Assembly: GCA_028284065.1 (NCBI GenBank)
Contig: JANQSJ010000004.1
Span: forward strand, 350,650-414,649
Direction: 5' to 3'
DNA from: Parvularculaceae bacterium
Lineage (GTDB): Bacteria > Pseudomonadota > Alphaproteobacteria > Caulobacterales > Parvularculaceae
Length of the DNA stretch: 64,000 nt
Of this stretch, positions 30,086-39,645 are shown in pieces (positions within the stretch are counted from its first letter, which is position 1; each line of letters starts with the position of its first letter). The notes beneath the pieces were generated by a model. It made no database searches, was not told where the DNA came from, and worked only from the letters and a program-made list of their open reading frames with translations. A program made the position numbers and the translations under genes.

Positions 30086-30745
30086 ATGACGGCGCGTTGC
30101 GCGCTCCTTCTGGCGATCCTGCTATCGATTGGCTGCGCCTCATCGCCGGCGACGCCGCCTACGCCTGCGGACTGCATAACCTTAAGGCTGTGGTCGAATG
30201 GTTGGCATTCGAGCCTCGCCTTACCTGCGCGCGTTTTCAATAACGAGCATCCAATTCGCCAGCTCTTTCCGGGGGAGGACTATTTTCTCATCGGCTGGGG
30301 CGCCCGCGATTTTTACCTCGCGGACGATCCGGGCGTGTGGCAAGGCTTAACGGCGATCATTCCGCCGACGCGATCTGCGATTCACGTCATCGCTAGCGAC
30401 GCGCCGGTCGAGGAAGGCCTCTGGCGGCCCAAGAGGATCGTCGAGTTCGCCGTGTCGGAGGCCGCCGCCAAGGCGATGGCGGAGCGTCTTGCCGGATCGC
30501 TGTCGTATGATGAGAACGGCGCGCCGATTGTGTTGCGAGAAGGAAGGGTGGCTGGGGCCAGCTACTTCCTTGCCGCCGCCGACGGCTTCCATCTTCTTCA
30601 TATGTGCAATCACTGGACGGCGCGGCGCTTGCGCGAAGCTGGGGCTCCGATCAGTCCCGCGCTTTCATTCACCGCGCCGGCGTTGCTGCGCGCGGTCGCA
30701 CGCAAGATGCCTGCGTCCTGCCCGCCTTCGGATGGGCCGGCATGA
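30086..30745 (+). CDS. DUF2459 lipoprotein
   Basis: 219 residues starting 10 bp after the lpd stop. The lipobox is LLAILLSIGC. The motifs LWSNGWHSSLALP, FLIGWGARDFYL and HLLHMCNHWTARRLREAG match the DUF2459 (TIGR02117) family of conserved bacterial lipoproteins. A Cys/His pair in the last motif suggests a papain-like (NlpC/P60-related) fold, though activity is unproven. The gene sits between intact lpd and the fossil lpd tail, which implies that it or the tail was placed here by a duplication or recombination event. Confidence 0.8.
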   Translation: MTARCALLLAILLSIGCASSPATPPTPADCITLRLWSNGWHSSLALPARVFNNEHPIRQLFPGEDYFLIGWGARDFYLADDPGVWQGLTAIIPPTRSAIHVIASDAPVEEGLWRPKRIVEFAVSEAAAKAMAERLAGSLSYDENGAPIVLREGRVAGASYFLAAADGFHLLHMCNHWTARRLREAGAPISPALSFTAPALLRAVARKMPASCPPSDGPA

Positions 30746-30881
30746 CCGCCTGCGGCTCTCGCCGGAAGCGGATTTGTTCGTTTCCGACTGTTCCGGCGAG
30801 GGAGGAGTTCAGCAAGCGCGCGAGTTCAGAGTGCGCCCGACATTGGTGAGTCGGGCGCTTATCCTTGGCGCGATCGAAATG

Positions 30882-30974
30882 GACATCTTCGACATCTGCT
30901 TCCCGCAACCGACGCAGTCGGACATGATGCGCGAACGCCCCTTGGTCGCATATGGCCGGGCGGCGGGCATTTGA
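30882..30974 (+). pseudogene. Fossil C-terminus of a second dihydrolipoamide dehydrogenase
   Basis: The last 31 codons of lpd (29984-30076) have a diverged in-frame copy here. Intact copy: DIFHTVFPHPTLSEMM, then SPLDAYGRAVHI and stop. This copy: DIFDICFPQPTQSDMM, then RPLVAYGRAAGI and stop. About 19 of 30 residues agree and both have the same length. The catalytic His of FPHPT is Gln here. Upstream of 30880 the frame no longer resembles lpd, so only the tail survives. The regions 30746-30881 and 30975-31083 hold no other supported gene. Confidence 0.75.
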
Positions 30975-31083
30975 TCAGGGGAATGCGGCGCGTCGCCCAG
31001 AGAGGGATTTGCATGGGCGACGCGGTAACTCGCAAGGGCGCCGGATTAGCCGCGCCTTGGACGAAGAGGAGAATTCTTCATGG

Positions 31084-31911
31084 CTACTTGCCCGCAATGA
31101 CGCCGAATGTCGTTTCATCGAGCCGGTCAATGCCGAAGCCTCCCGTGAATTCGACAAAGCTGAACCCCGCGTCCTTTAGCTCATGGCGAATCTCATCCTT
31201 CGAGAAGTACTTCAACCAGTTATAGATGTCCCATGTACGGGCCTTCTCGATGATGGTGAAGCGATCGAGCGAAACTGATTCGTGATCGTATCGAAATGTG
31301 TGCTGGAACGCGAAATAGTCGCTCGCGGACCAAAACCCGTTCATGAGATTTTGTTCAAACGACACGCTCTCGACGACGCCCTCAAAAGCCTTTCTTGAGT
31401 AGACGTCGAGTATGAACTTCCCGCCCGCCTTCAACGCCCGATGAATTCTTGTCAGCAAGTTGCGGCGCTGAACTGACGAAAGGGCGCACAAATCGCAGTA
31501 GATTAATGTGATCAGATCCTGTTCTTCCGGCAGCGGATCGCTTAGATAGTTGGCGGTCTGATAAGTGATCCGACCGCCTGTCAGAGGCGCATGACGGCGC
31601 GCGTGCTCGATCGAGTTACGCGAGAAGTCCAGGCCGTGGACGATTGCGCCACGCTCGGCAAACCGGTTTGCGTAAAGGCCCGGGCCGCACCCAAGGTCGC
31701 AGATCGACGCCGCTTCCAGACCGAATGATGTGTCGAGCCAGTCAACGAACCGTTCGATTGCTTCTGTCGGCCGCGACGCAAGCGCGGTCTCCTGGCTTAG
31801 GTGTGTTTCAAGCATCATCTTCGCCAGATGTGGTTCGGCCCAAAGCGTTTCAGCTGTATAGATCGAAAAAGCCCTCGGACGTTTCGATATTTCTTTCAAT
31901 TCATCGTACAT
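31084..31911 (-). CDS. Class I SAM-dependent methyltransferase
   Basis: 275 residues. The SAM-binding motif is ASICDLGCGPGLYANRFAE (about 67-85), with VHGLDFSRNSIEHAR as the acidic post-motif, a LITLIYCDLCAL strand, and GGKFILDVYS. The N-terminal 60 residues are helical. The C-terminal part carries aromatic-rich segments (FWSASDYFAFQHTFRYD) probably forming the acceptor pocket. Small-molecule methyltransferase is likely; the substrate is not known. Its context next to tryptophanase on the same strand suggests no obvious pathway. Confidence 0.88.
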   Translation of the reverse strand: MYDELKEISKRPRAFSIYTAETLWAEPHLAKMMLETHLSQETALASRPTEAIERFVDWLDTSFGLEAASICDLGCGPGLYANRFAERGAIVHGLDFSRNSIEHARRHAPLTGGRITYQTANYLSDPLPEEQDLITLIYCDLCALSSVQRRNLLTRIHRALKAGGKFILDVYSRKAFEGVVESVSFEQNLMNGFWSASDYFAFQHTFRYDHESVSLDRFTIIEKARTWDIYNWLKYFSKDEIRHELKDAGFSFVEFTGGFGIDRLDETTFGVIAGK

Positions 31912-32024
31912 TTTTTGGCGGTCTCAGTCAGGTAAGTTCAAAGTTGAACCAGCTCAAAAGATCGGGCGTCAGTCAAACCGTGGGGAGCTAGCCATTGCAT
32001 GCCATTTCCAACAAGGGTCGCGCC

Positions 32025-33389
32025 TCACAGTCTTTCAAACGCCGCAGTGAAGTGCCGCATCATCGGCGGCTCCCTGACGATCTTCAGGCCACGGATGTCA
32101 TCTTTCTTCGTTGTCAACTCCGCGAACACCTCGACAATATAGTCCGCATGGCTCTGGGTGTAGACGCGCCGCGGCATGGCGAGGCGGACGAGGTCCATGG
32201 CGGCGGGCGCCTCCGATCCGTCGGGTTTGCGGCCGAACATCACCGTGCCGATTTCGCAGCCCCTGATACCGCCTTCCTCGTATAGCGCGCAGGCGAGGGC
32301 GTGGCCCGGATATTCGAGCGGCGAAATGTGCGGCAGGAACGCGCGCGCGTCGATAAACACCGCATGGCCGCCTGCGGGTTTGACGACAGGGACGCCCATG
32401 GCGTCCAGCCGCTCGGTGATGTAGGCGTTCGTCCGCACACGGTAGCGCAGATAATCCTCGTCAATGATTTCTTCGAGCCCCTGCGCGATGGCTTCGAGGT
32501 CGCGGCCGGCGAGCCCGCCATAGGTCGGGAAGCCTTCTGTCTGGATGAGCCGCGTGCGCGCCGCTTCGGCTAGGGCGTCATCGTTCAGCGCGAGCCAGCC
32601 GCCGATATTGGCGAAGGCGTCCTTCTTGGCGCTCATGGTCATGCCGTCGGCGACCGCGAACGTGTCGCGTACGATGTCTTTTATTCCCCGGTTCCCCTGG
32701 CCCTCCTCGCGCAGCTTGTTGAACCATGCGTTCTCCGCGAACCGGCACCCGTCAATATAGAACGGTTTGCCGTGGGTCTTCGCGATTTCCGCCGCGCCGC
32801 GAATATTCTCCAGGCTGACGGGCTGGCCGCCGCCGGCGTTGTTGGTGATTGTCATCATCACCGCCGGCGTGCGCTCGCCATGCTCGGACAGGAACGCGTC
32901 CAGCGCGCCAAGGTCTATGTTGCCCTTGAAAGGATGCTCCAGAGAGGGCTGCCGGCCCTCAGGGATCGGCAGGTCGATGGCCTCCGCGCCCGCCGCCTCG
33001 ATATTTCCGCGGGTGGTGTCGAAATGCGTGTTGGACGGGATCGCGTGCCCGGGCTTTGCGATCAGGGTAAAGAGCAGGTGCTCAGCCGCGCGGCCCTGGT
33101 GCGTGGGGATGATGTGCCGGAAGCCCGTAAGGTCTCCCACGGCGGCTTCAAATTTGTAGAAGCTCTTCGCGCCGGCGTAGGATTCATCGCCGGTCATGAT
33201 GGCGCCCCACTGCGCTGCGCTCATCGCCGACGTGCCGCTGTCGGTGAGGAGATCGATCAGGACATCGTCCGCATGCAGCTTGAAGAGGTTGAACTGAGCC
33301 GCCGCAAGCATCTCTTCGCGTTCGGCCCGGGATGTCATGCGGATTGGTTCAACCGACTTTATGCGGAAGGGTTCGATAATCGTTTTCAT
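32025..33389 (-). CDS. tnaA: Tryptophanase (beta-eliminating lyase)
   Basis: 454 residues from ATG 33389. The PLP Lys is the second Lys of MSAKKDAFANIGG (about 256). Overall it resembles both tryptophanase and tyrosine phenol-lyase. Residues that separate the two, as I recall them, favour tryptophanase: Asp in THFDTTRGN (about 124; Thr in the phenol-lyase), Ile in GCEIGTVMFG (Arg381 in the phenol-lyase), and His in MRHFTAAF (about 446; Phe448 in the phenol-lyase). The enzyme would split tryptophan into indole, pyruvate and ammonia. No tnaB permease or TnaC-type leader is evident. Indole-producing alphaproteobacteria are uncommon. Confidence 0.85.
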   Translation of the reverse strand: MKTIIEPFRIKSVEPIRMTSRAEREEMLAAAQFNLFKLHADDVLIDLLTDSGTSAMSAAQWGAIMTGDESYAGAKSFYKFEAAVGDLTGFRHIIPTHQGRAAEHLLFTLIAKPGHAIPSNTHFDTTRGNIEAAGAEAIDLPIPEGRQPSLEHPFKGNIDLGALDAFLSEHGERTPAVMMTITNNAGGGQPVSLENIRGAAEIAKTHGKPFYIDGCRFAENAWFNKLREEGQGNRGIKDIVRDTFAVADGMTMSAKKDAFANIGGWLALNDDALAEAARTRLIQTEGFPTYGGLAGRDLEAIAQGLEEIIDEDYLRYRVRTNAYITERLDAMGVPVVKPAGGHAVFIDARAFLPHISPLEYPGHALACALYEEGGIRGCEIGTVMFGRKPDGSEAPAAMDLVRLAMPRRVYTQSHADYIVEVFAELTTKKDDIRGLKIVREPPMMRHFTAAFERL

Positions 33390-33746
33390 GGCGGTTCGCC
33401 CTCGCTGAGCGCCCCGGATCGCCGAACACCGCGCGTGTGACAAACAGGGGCGGATTGCGCCGCGGTTGCCGCCCCTCAGGTTTGTTTTGCGGCGACTTGG
33501 GACCCGCGAAACCGGACCCGCGTATCGCTTTCCTGCCAGGGGAGACCGCGCTCAGCGCCTGTCTAGAGCGGTGTTTACCATGGCGCGCCGCGGGGGGACA
33601 GTGATGCGGCGGTAAGGGATATCGCGGCGGTCGCGCTCGCGTTTTGGCGCACGCGAACCTCTTTTCGCCGAGAAAGGGCGCGCCTATTGGCGGGTTCGCG
33701 CCTTAGGGCGCTGGATCGGCGGGGGTCGGCGCACTACCTATACCAA
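33390..33746. other. Divergent intergenic region
   Basis: About 357 bp between tnaA and the membrane-protein gene, with promoters for both expected. I find no obvious leader peptide with Trp codons upstream of tnaA on the minus strand. Confidence 0.4.
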
Positions 33747-34934
33747 ATGAACGAAGACCAGACTGCGGCCGTCGGCGGTGCGGCGACGATATACGCGGGC
33801 GCCGAAAAAGAACCATCCGGGACTTGGGAGATCGCCCGGCAGTGGCGGGCGTTCTGGCGCGCGGCCAAATGGGGCGCAGCCGGGGCCGCTGGCCTCATTG
33901 CGCTGTCGCTCGTCGGCCAGGTGTTTCTCTTCTTCGACATGTTCAACGCGGTCCACCCCGCGCTCGGCGCGGCGTTCCTGGTGGCCTCTGTCGGCGCGAT
34001 CGGCAGGTTCGTGGCCTGGCCGCTGTTCCGCTTCCTCGCCGGGCCAAAGGCGCTCAGCCCGCCTGACGTCGATCTCGCGGCGGAAGCGCTGTCGCCCGCT
34101 GACGTGCGAAAGCGCATCGAATACGACGCGGCTTTTCTGGAGCGCCTCGCCGCGAACCCCGAAGCGTCGTTTGACGGCCATGCGGCAAGCGGCGCGCGCG
34201 AGGCGTTGGCGAAGTTGAAAGCCGACCTCGAAAGCGGGACCGAGCCGCGCGCTGCAGCTGTTTCTCTGGCGCGCATCGAGTCACAGCGCATCGCGCCGCT
34301 CCTGAAGGATTTGGATGCACGCGTTGACGCTTATGTGCGCCGCGAAGCCGTGGCGGTGGGGGTCGCGACCTCGGTTAGCCTCAACGGCACCATAGATGCG
34401 TTCTTAGTGCTTTGGCGGAACGTCAACATGGTCGCGCGGATCGCGCGGCTTTACAGCGGCCGGCCGGACTTGCGGGTCAGCCTGATGATCCTGCGCGACG
34501 TGTCGCTGGCGGTGATCCTGTCGCGGGTGCTGGAGGATGTGACAGAAATGGCGGGAGAGGCGCTCGGCGGCGTCGTGGGTAAGCTCGGCGGCGTCGTAAT
34601 CGGCCCGTTTCTTGACGGATCGCTGAACGCGCTCATGACGCTGAAACTCGGCGATCTCGCGAAACGCCGCTGCCGCAGTTTTGAACCCTGGTCCGAGGCG
34701 GCCGCCCGCGGCGCAACGCGCCAAGCGTTCGACAAGGTGAGCCGCGAGGCGGGAGACCTCGTGGCGGAGATCCTGCGCGCGTCGGGGGTCGGCGTCGGCG
34801 CCGTCGCGGACGCCGCCGTCGGCGCGGCGGCGGGGGCGGCGGACCTCGTCAAGGCGGCGCCGCGCTCCGCCTGGGGCCTTGTGCAGGGCGTCTTCGCCCG
34901 CCCAGGTCAGTCGACGAGCGCCGACGCCCCGTGA
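33747..34934 (+). CDS. YcjF/DUF697-like inner-membrane protein
   Basis: 395 residues from ATG 33747. Two membrane helices lie at about residues 40-62 (WGAAGAAGLIALSLVGQVFLF, in part) and 70-92. A long helical charged region (about 110-200) follows. The C-terminal DUF697-like part (about 205-345) has VSLNGTIDAFLVLWRNVNMV and the Gly-rich EALGGVVGKLGGVVIGP. Such domains occur in YcjF, which pairs with the GTPase YcjX. No ycjX lies next to it here. The tail is Ala-rich. Function unknown. Confidence 0.6.
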   Translation: MNEDQTAAVGGAATIYAGAEKEPSGTWEIARQWRAFWRAAKWGAAGAAGLIALSLVGQVFLFFDMFNAVHPALGAAFLVASVGAIGRFVAWPLFRFLAGPKALSPPDVDLAAEALSPADVRKRIEYDAAFLERLAANPEASFDGHAASGAREALAKLKADLESGTEPRAAAVSLARIESQRIAPLLKDLDARVDAYVRREAVAVGVATSVSLNGTIDAFLVLWRNVNMVARIARLYSGRPDLRVSLMILRDVSLAVILSRVLEDVTEMAGEALGGVVGKLGGVVIGPFLDGSLNALMTLKLGDLAKRRCRSFEPWSEAAARGATRQAFDKVSREAGDLVAEILRASGVGVGAVADAAVGAAAGAADLVKAAPRSAWGLVQGVFARPGQSTSADAP

Positions 34935-35028
34935 TTTCAAGGAATTCACTGTCGTTGAGCCATAATCTGAACCTTTCCTCCGTAGCCTGCGGACAACATC
35001 CGAAAAGCGGTCCATAGGAGCACGACTG

Positions 35029-35733
35029 ATGACGTCTATGATGGAGTTTCTTAAAGGCGCCATGACGCGTGCGGCGATGGTCCTTGCGTGCGCCGTGGCC
35101 TTTACGGCGCCGGCCCATGCCGGGCGTGAAGAAAAGGCCCGCGACCTCGTCGACGACGCGGCGGAGTCGCTTCGCTCCTTCGCGTCGGACCGCAATTTTG
35201 ACGGGTTGTGGGACCTTATGGACGAAGCTGAAGCCTTGGTCGTTATACCGCGTTCAGTACGGGCGGGCTTCGTCTTTGGCGGCTCCGGCGGCAATGGCGT
35301 CATGATCGCCAAAAATGAGAGCGGCGGATGGTCCGAACCCGTCTTTTTACGCATTAGTTCATTTTCGTTGGGCCTGCAGGCGGGCGGACAGGTGTCCGAG
35401 GTGGTCCTCGCCGTGATGACGGATCGCGGCGTGCGCGATCTCCTGTCCTCTACGGTCAAGCTCGGCGCGGATATGTCGATCGCAGTGGGACCCTTCGGCG
35501 GCGGCGCCAAGGCCGCTACGTCGGACGTGCTGGCGTTCAGTCGCGCGCAGGGCGTCTATGGCGGGATCAGCGCTGAAGGGGGCGTCCTGAAGGTAAATAA
35601 CAATTGGAACGAAGCTTACTACGGCGCTGAAGTGACGCCGCGCGACGTCGTTCGCCGCGGCGCGGTCGCAAATCCGGCGAGCGGCGCCCTAAAGGAAGCC
35701 GCGGCCGCCCTCGCTGCGATGGATGCGCGTTAA
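35029..35733 (+). CDS. SYLF (Ysc84/DUF500) domain lipid-binding protein, exported
   Basis: 234 residues. After the signal peptide AAMVLACAVAFTAPAHA comes a SYLF domain: an amphipathic N-terminal helix, ALVVIPRSVRAGFVFGGSGG, GVMIAKNESGGWSEPVFLRI and SFSLGLQAGGQVSEVVLAVM, ending near YYGAEVTPRDVV. In eukaryotes the domain binds phosphoinositides; in bacteria the exported versions are of unknown role, probably membrane-associated in the periplasm. It is followed 78 bp later by the bactofilin gene on the same strand. Confidence 0.88.
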   Translation: MTSMMEFLKGAMTRAAMVLACAVAFTAPAHAGREEKARDLVDDAAESLRSFASDRNFDGLWDLMDEAEALVVIPRSVRAGFVFGGSGGNGVMIAKNESGGWSEPVFLRISSFSLGLQAGGQVSEVVLAVMTDRGVRDLLSSTVKLGADMSIAVGPFGGGAKAATSDVLAFSRAQGVYGGISAEGGVLKVNNNWNEAYYGAEVTPRDVVRRGAVANPASGALKEAAAALAAMDAR

Positions 35734-35811
35734 CCTCGCGGCTTCGCGGCGTGGCGCGCTTCTTGCTCCCCGACAATCGGGATGACGCGCCATTGACGAG
35801 GGAGCAGCGGG

Positions 35812-36321
35812 ATGTCGCCGACGAAAAAAGGCATATTTGGGGGCGCCGCTGGGGCGGCGGCTGTCGAGACGGAAGGTCAACCGGTCGCCGATGCGGCGGG
35901 GGTCCGCACGGTGCTGCCGTCGGGCTGTTCGGTTGAGGGCAAACTGATCTGCGCCGGACCGACGCGGATCGACGGCGATGTGACCGGCGAACTCGTTGCG
36001 GACGACGTGCTGCTTGTTGATGCGAATTCGACAATCGTCGCCAATCTCGACGTACGGGAACTGGTTGTCCGCGGCGCCGTGCGCGGCGATGTCAACGCCA
36101 ATGCGCGGGTCGCCCTTGAGGAGACGGCCGTCGTGGAAGGCGATATCGCGGCGCCGTCCATTTCGATTTCGGAAGGCGCCCAGGTCGCCGGAAAGATAGA
36201 GATACGTCGCGAAGCGACGACCTTCGCGCCTGCGAAAAGATCGCCAGCGGCGACGCCGTCGCCCGCAAGCCGGCCCGAGGCCATCGAGGCGGACGGCGAA
36301 ATCGGCGAAGACGTCGGCTAA
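35812..36321 (+). CDS. Bactofilin (polymer-forming cytoskeletal protein)
   Basis: 169 residues. The bactofilin domain (about 35-130) is a right-handed beta-helix built from short repeats: GKLICAGPTRIDGDVTGEL, VANLDVRELVVRGAVRGDV, AVVEGDIAAPSISISEGA and QVAGKIEI. Flanking tails are disordered and Pro/Ala-rich, as usual. Bactofilins polymerise without nucleotide and scaffold cell-wall or stalk machinery in Caulobacter relatives. No M23 peptidase partner, which frequently adjoins bactofilin genes, is present here. Confidence 0.92.
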   Translation: MSPTKKGIFGGAAGAAAVETEGQPVADAAGVRTVLPSGCSVEGKLICAGPTRIDGDVTGELVADDVLLVDANSTIVANLDVRELVVRGAVRGDVNANARVALEETAVVEGDIAAPSISISEGAQVAGKIEIRREATTFAPAKRSPAATPSPASRPEAIEADGEIGEDVG

Positions 36322-36458
36322 CCGACGCATGAGCGCTTAGCGCTAGTCAATTCCGTAGATCTGGCGCGCCGTGTGAGATAGGCCTATAGGGCCGTCCATC
36401 AGAAACCGGCGAGCCCGTGCGACCAAGATGCGGCCGCCCTCGGCAGGAGTTGCGGTTG

Positions 36459-37634
36459 ATGGTCTGTCTTACGTCTCTTTCCGACTACGATGTTTCTCCG
36501 GAACGCGGATTCCTGTGTGGTTTCGAAGCGGCGGACGTGGTCCTGCCTTCCCGTTTTGAGCCGATAGAAGCGGCGGGCCGCGCGCTGCCGGATTGGATCA
36601 TGAGTGCGAAACTCCGCACCATGATCGGTGGGCTTCCCGAGCTTGACGTGGGTGAGCTTATCGCTGGCCCCGACGACAGTGCGGCGCGCATCGCCATGGT
36701 GCGCTACTCATTCCTCACGCAGGCATACGTTTGGGGCGCGCCGCAGCCGCCGTCGCGCCTGCCGGCCTGCCTCGCAAAGCCTATCGTCCAACTTGCTGAC
36801 TATCTTGGGCAACAACCGCTATTGCCTTATTCCGCCTACGTCCTCGACAATTGGGGTCGCTTAGATCGCGCGGCGCCAATTGATCTAGACAATACCTATA
36901 TGATCCAGAACTTCGCTGGCGGCATGGACGAAAACTGGTTCGTGCTCGTGCATGTTGCGATTGAGGCGCGCGCCGGCGCGGCGCTCGCTCTTATCCCGCC
37001 GCTTGTGGACGCGGCGGCGGCGGGCGACGCGGCGCGCGCCGAAATGCTTCTCAATGAAATGGCGCCTGTCTGGACGGACATGAATGCGATCTTCGATCGT
37101 ATGCCGGAGAAGTGCGATCCGTATACATATTTCAAACGGGTTCGACCCTACATCCATGGCTGGAAGGATAATCCCGCGACCCCGGACGGACTTGTCTATG
37201 AAGGCGTTCGGAAACACGCCGGCCGGCCGCAGGCGTTTCGCGGCCAGACGGGATCGCAGTCGAGCATTGTGCCGACCATGGATGCGCTTCTTGGCGTCAC
37301 GCACGCCGAAGACCCCCTGCGCATGTTTCTTGATGAGCTTCACGCCTATCGGCCGCCAAGGCACCGCAAGTTCATTGAAGACGTCCGCGCCGTCGCCCGC
37401 CTGCGGGAGTTATGTGAGCGGCAAGGGGGATCGTCGCTGAAAGCGGCGTATAACGACATTCTTATGGCGGTGGCGCGATTCCGCACGCGCCACCTTGAAT
37501 ACGCGGCGAACTATATAAACAAACAGAATGCGGCAAGCGCCGGCAATGCTGTGGATATCGGCACCGGCGGAACGCCTTTCATGCGCTACCTGAAGAAGCA
37601 TCGCGACGCGTCAGAGGCGCACGTTTTGCGTTGA
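36459..37634 (+). CDS. Indoleamine 2,3-dioxygenase-like heme protein
   Basis: 391 residues from ATG 36459 (CAGGAG nine bases upstream). Family motifs: YDVSPERGFLCGFE (in eukaryotic enzymes the start of the small domain), DNTYMIQNFAGGMDENWFVLVHVAIEA in part, the FRGQTGSQSSIVPTMDALLG substrate loop, and RFRTRHLEYAANYI with the likely heme-ligand His. These enzymes open the indole ring of tryptophan to N-formylkynurenine. No kynurenine formamidase or kynureninase is adjacent. It stands 109 bp upstream of an AMP-forming acid-CoA ligase gene on the same strand, and 3 kb from tryptophanase. Bacterial IDO homologues are sparse and their substrates largely untested. Confidence 0.85.
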   Translation: MVCLTSLSDYDVSPERGFLCGFEAADVVLPSRFEPIEAAGRALPDWIMSAKLRTMIGGLPELDVGELIAGPDDSAARIAMVRYSFLTQAYVWGAPQPPSRLPACLAKPIVQLADYLGQQPLLPYSAYVLDNWGRLDRAAPIDLDNTYMIQNFAGGMDENWFVLVHVAIEARAGAALALIPPLVDAAAAGDAARAEMLLNEMAPVWTDMNAIFDRMPEKCDPYTYFKRVRPYIHGWKDNPATPDGLVYEGVRKHAGRPQAFRGQTGSQSSIVPTMDALLGVTHAEDPLRMFLDELHAYRPPRHRKFIEDVRAVARLRELCERQGGSSLKAAYNDILMAVARFRTRHLEYAANYINKQNAASAGNAVDIGTGGTPFMRYLKKHRDASEAHVLR

Positions 37635-37742
37635 ACAGGCGATGCCCGGCCGTGAAGGGGTCCGTCCTTGGCGTCGCGCGCGTCGCGCGCCATACTTTGC
37701 GCCATCCGATCCAAGATCGAAAAGCGCTGGAGGAAACGGACG

Positions 37743-39302
37743 ATGGCGGCGGACGCAATGGCGGGGACGCGGCGGATCTTCAATACGGAAACGCTCGCGG
37801 AGATTATTGAGGAGCAGGCGAAGTATTTGCCTGAAGAGCCGGCGCTTCTGTTTGAGGGCCGGACGTGGACCTATGCGGAAATGGATGAGCGGTCGAACCA
37901 GGCTGCTGCTGCGCTCCGCGCGCTTGGTCTGAAGCCAGGCGATCGTGTCTGCTGGCTCGCCCGGAATGTCGCGACGTTCTGGCATACGCTTTTCGGCGCC
38001 GCAAAAACGGGCGTTGTGTTGACGCCCGTGAACTGGCGCCTCGCGCCGGCGGAAGTGGCTGGAATCGTCAAGGACGCAGGCCCGAAACTTCTTGTCGCGG
38101 AGAAGATGTTTCTTGATCCCGTGGAGGCGACCGATGGGTTTTCCGCGCCGCAAACGATGATCCTCGAAGACGGCGGGCCGCACTGCTTCGATGCGTTCGT
38201 TGACGCCCAGGCGCCGGCGCGCGGCGACCATAAATCCGGCTATGACGACCCCGTCGTCCAGCTTTACACGAGTGGCACTACAGGCCTGCCGAAAGGCGTC
38301 GTCCTACCCAACCGCTGTTACTACGAAGTCGGAGAAGCGGGGCTTGAGGCCGGCGTATTGCAGCCGCGATATGATAATGAGCGCTTGCTGCATGCGCTGC
38401 CGCATTTCCATATCGCCGGCGTGAATTTCGGCCTCATGGGCTGGTCTCGGTCGATGCCGGTGATCCAGCATCGGCAGTTCGATCCCTTGCAGATCGTCAA
38501 GGATGCGCAGGGCGAGACGCCGCTGAACGCGTTCTTCGTACCGGCGATGATTATGATGGTCCTCGAGGCCGCCAAGGCCGGCGGCGCGTCGCTCGAGAAA
38601 TTTGTCTCAGTGTCCTACGGCGCGGCGCCGATGCCGGAGCCGCTGCTCGATGCGGCGATGAAGGCGATGCCGGACGCGACCTTCACCCAGTTCTACGGCA
38701 TGACGGAAACGACGGGCGGCGTCACGACGCTGCACCACGGTGATCATGCGCCGGGCCTTGCACAGCGCGTTTCCGCCGGCCGGCCGCTGCCGGGCTGCGA
38801 AGCGACGGTGCGAAATCCTGCGACCGGCGAGATTCTCCCGCCCGGCGAGACTGGAGAGGTCGTGGTGCGGTCGAATTTTGTCATGGATGGCTATTGGGGG
38901 AATGCCGATGCGACGCAGAACGCGATTCGCGACGGCTGGTACTGGTCGGGCGACGCCGGGAAGTTTGACGAAGCAGGGTTTCTCTACATCGTCGATCGCA
39001 TCAAGGACATGATCATATCCGGCGGCGAGAACATTTACCCCGCCGAGATTGAGAACGCGCTCGCCGAGCACCCGGCGGTGCTTGAGGCTGCGATTGTGGG
39101 CATGCCGGACGAAAAATGGGGCGAGGTTCCGCGCGCCTTCGTCGCAAAACGCGCCGGCCAGGAACTGACGGAGGAGGGGGTCGTCGACTTTCTCCGCGAC
39201 AGGATCGCCTCTTTCAAGCTTCCGCGTAGAGTCGAGTTCGTTGATTTTCTTCCGCGCAATCCCTCAGGCAAGATTTTAAAGACGGAATTGCGCAAGCGTT
39301 AG
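37743..39302 (+). CDS. AMP-forming acyl-CoA synthetase/ligase
   Basis: 519 residues from ATG 37743 with GGAGGAAACGG just before it. ANL-superfamily motifs: [14 protein letters not shown] (P-loop), [11 protein letters not shown] (A5), [22 protein letters not shown] (A7-A8, in part), the hinge [17 protein letters not shown], and the catalytic Lys in [14 protein letters not shown]. It activates a carboxylic acid with ATP and transfers it to CoA. Length and motif details fit medium/long-chain fatty-acid or aromatic-acid ligases. Its place behind the IDO-like gene could indicate a tryptophan-derived aromatic acid, which is speculation. Confidence 0.9.
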   Translation: MAADAMAGTRRIFNTETLAEIIEEQAKYLPEEPALLFEGRTWTYAEMDERSNQAAAALRALGLKPGDRVCWLARNVATFWHTLFGAAKTGVVLTPVNWRLAPAEVAGIVKDAGPKLLVAEKMFLDPVEATDGFSAPQTMILEDGGPHCFDAFVDAQAPARGDHKSGYDDPVVQLYTSGTTGLPKGVVLPNRCYYEVGEAGLEAGVLQPRYDNERLLHALPHFHIAGVNFGLMGWSRSMPVIQHRQFDPLQIVKDAQGETPLNAFFVPAMIMMVLEAAKAGGASLEKFVSVSYGAAPMPEPLLDAAMKAMPDATFTQFYGMTETTGGVTTLHHGDHAPGLAQRVSAGRPLPGCEATVRNPATGEILPPGETGEVVVRSNFVMDGYWGNADATQNAIRDGWYWSGDAGKFDEAGFLYIVDRIKDMIISGGENIYPAEIENALAEHPAVLEAAIVGMPDEKWGEVPRAFVAKRAGQELTEEGVVDFLRDRIASFKLPRRVEFVDFLPRNPSGKILKTELRKR

Positions 39303-39645
39303 GCGAAAATCGAAGTCCCCCGGGCGGGCGCGCGCATCCAGCGCGACAATCGCCGGAGCGGTTAGATAAAAAGGCTTGGAATCGTTGGGCGGGCGTCCGT
39401 CAACTTTGAATATGCGCGCGAAAGCAAAAGCCAGTTTTCACCTATTGACCCAAGAGGTCATGCATCGAAGCGCTGTGAGCGCCGCTTAGTTTTCCACTAA
39501 AGGTTTAGTGGGCGCTTGGCGAATCGTACGTTTCTTAATAGCCAGTAGGTTGCGGCCGAAGAAGTCGGCCCGCGAACGCGCGTTCCTGCGCATGGCTTGG
39601 AGCACAATCGGCTTCACGGGAAATGAAGCTGGCTGAGAGGGTGCG
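39303..39645. other. Intergenic region with short inverted repeat
   Basis: About 340 bp. The perfect 8-bp inverted repeat CCACTAAA-GG-TTTAGTGG at 39494-39511 is preceded by TTTT. It lies 135 bp before the next ATG and could be an operator or a weak terminator. No gene seen. Confidence 0.4.

Noticed and set aside
32025..33389. Tyrosine phenol-lyase
   Set aside because: Overall similarity is high, but Asp, Ile and His occupy the three positions where the phenol-lyase has Thr, Arg and Phe.
34404..35510. Minus-strand open frame of 368 codons
   Set aside because: Antisense to the YcjF-like and SYLF genes; Arg/Ser/Pro-rich with no recognisable motif.
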